DNA of 36,394 nucleotides, taken from positions 1 to 36,394 of the forward strand of contig JAISMS010000009.1 in assembly GCA_031276565.1 (NCBI GenBank), read 5' to 3'. Of this stretch, positions 35,444 through 36,394 are shown piece after piece; the first letter of the stretch is position 1, and each line of letters starts with the position of its first letter. The notes below the pieces were generated by a model. The model worked only from the letters and a program-made list of their open reading frames with translations, was not told the DNA's origin and ran no database searches. Origin of the DNA: Holosporaceae bacterium (lineage in GTDB: Bacteria; Pseudomonadota; Alphaproteobacteria; UBA3830). The translations under genes and the position numbers were made by a program.

Positions 35444-36394
35444 TTATTTAAGACGATCTATTATTTTATTTAAAATTTCGAACGTTAAATTCTTAATCCT
35501 TTCGGCCGTCCATCCCTCCTTTTCCAAAATAGCCTGTTCGACGTTTTTGCTCTCTTGTTTGCCCAGAATATCATTAGCTATATTCTCCAATACGTTGCTT
35601 ATCGGCCCCGGGGAAATTGCCAAAGGCTGTCCTATATTGGCCGCCGCAAGTGCGACGTTTTCTTCAAAAGGCATGGAATAATCTATTTTTCTCTCGATGA
35701 CTTTTTCAAATAATTCTCTCGTTAACGCACCTCCGGCAGAAAGTCCGATTTTATTAGCCATTATTATTATTCTTTTTTCCGGATAACCCGTATTCAAATA
35801 TTCGATCAATCGCACCGCATTGCTTGCGGACGCGACGCTCATTTCAATGACGATCACAAAGCAATCCGCCTTCTCCATATATATTTTATTGATGGGCGAC
35901 AGATCCCGCTGCGAATCCACCAGCAAATAATTAAATTGCCTTTTGACCAAAGTTACCAGGGCCTCAAATGCCGGAACGTCCGCTTCGACCCCTCGAAACA
36001 AATCCACAAGTCCGCCAAGATAATAAAACCTTGATCCGCATTTTTTCATAATCGTTTCCACAAAGTAGTCGTCTATCTTGTCCGGAGATTCAAGAATATC
36101 CAGATAAGAACCTTCCACTTTAACGTCCAACATTAAATTCGCCGTGCCGTACATAAAGTCGCTGTCCATCACCAAAGTGCGTTTAAAATGACGGTTGGAT
36201 AAAATCCATCCGATGTTTGAAACCGCCGTAGTGGCCCCTGCCCCTCCGACAGAGCTGATAAATTGAATAAGTTTGCCGGTTTTGCTTGCCGACGCCTTTC
36301 CCACGACGCCGCCGGCAATTTCTATGGAGCGACGCAGCAAATCATTGTTCAAAGGTTTTACAAGATAATCGGAAACTCCGGCGACAATCAGATC
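35444..36394 (-). CDS. cpaE: CpaE/TadZ-like pilus localisation ATPase, partial at the right window edge
   Basis: MinD/ParA-like ATPase with deviant Walker-like FISSVGGAGATTAVSNIGWIL. The listed ORF start at 36352 is an internal codon: the frame stays open to the edge and encodes DLIVAGVSDYLVKPLNNDLLRRSIE, a CpaE-type receiver-like domain end. Confidence 0.9.
   Translation of the reverse strand, partial: DLIVAGVSDYLVKPLNNDLLRRSIEIAGGVVGKASASKTGKLIQFISSVGGAGATTAVSNIGWILSNRHFKRTLVMDSDFMYGTANLMLDVKVEGSYLDILESPDKIDDYFVETIMKKCGSRFYYLGGLVDLFRGVEADVPAFEALVTLVKRQFNYLLVDSQRDLSPINKIYMEKADCFVIVIEMSVASASNAVRLIEYLNTGYPEKRIIIMANKIGLSAGGALTRELFEKVIERKIDYSMPFEENVALAAANIGQPLAISPGPISNVLENIANDILGKQESKNVEQAILEKEGWTAERIKNLTFEILNKIIDRLK

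Overview
The window reads as a Gram-negative, probably alphaproteobacterial, chromosome segment; this assignment is inferred from gene content only. From left to right it contains: (1) a + strand autotransporter-like adhesin with a repetitive, cysteine-containing passenger. (2) A tightly overlapped minus-strand block of division and peptidoglycan genes, nhaD-like, rsmH, ftsL, ftsI, murE, murF, mraY, murD, ftsW. (3) A + strand gene of about 7.1 kb encoding a TadG-like protein. Its vWA-type domain has a degenerate metal site and is interrupted by three arrays of exactly six Asp-box (BNR-like) repeats, 18 in total, separated by related linkers; a Pro-rich tandem-repeat tail follows. (4) A minus-strand porin-like gene. 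(5) A minus-strand mini-operon of type IV pilus/T2SS type: PilB/GspE without the tetracysteine motif, PilC/GspF, and two divergent inner-membrane proteins. (6) A + strand envelope operon: FkbM-family methyltransferase with an apparent signal peptide, DUF374 acyltransferase, KDO transferase. (7) Minus-strand dapB and nth. (8) A minus-strand Tad pilus motor operon (cpaE, cpaF, tadB, tadC) running off the right edge. The strongest candidate for something undescribed is the TadG-like giant protein with three six-repeat propeller arrays. No tRNA, rRNA, CRISPR array or transposase was recognised.
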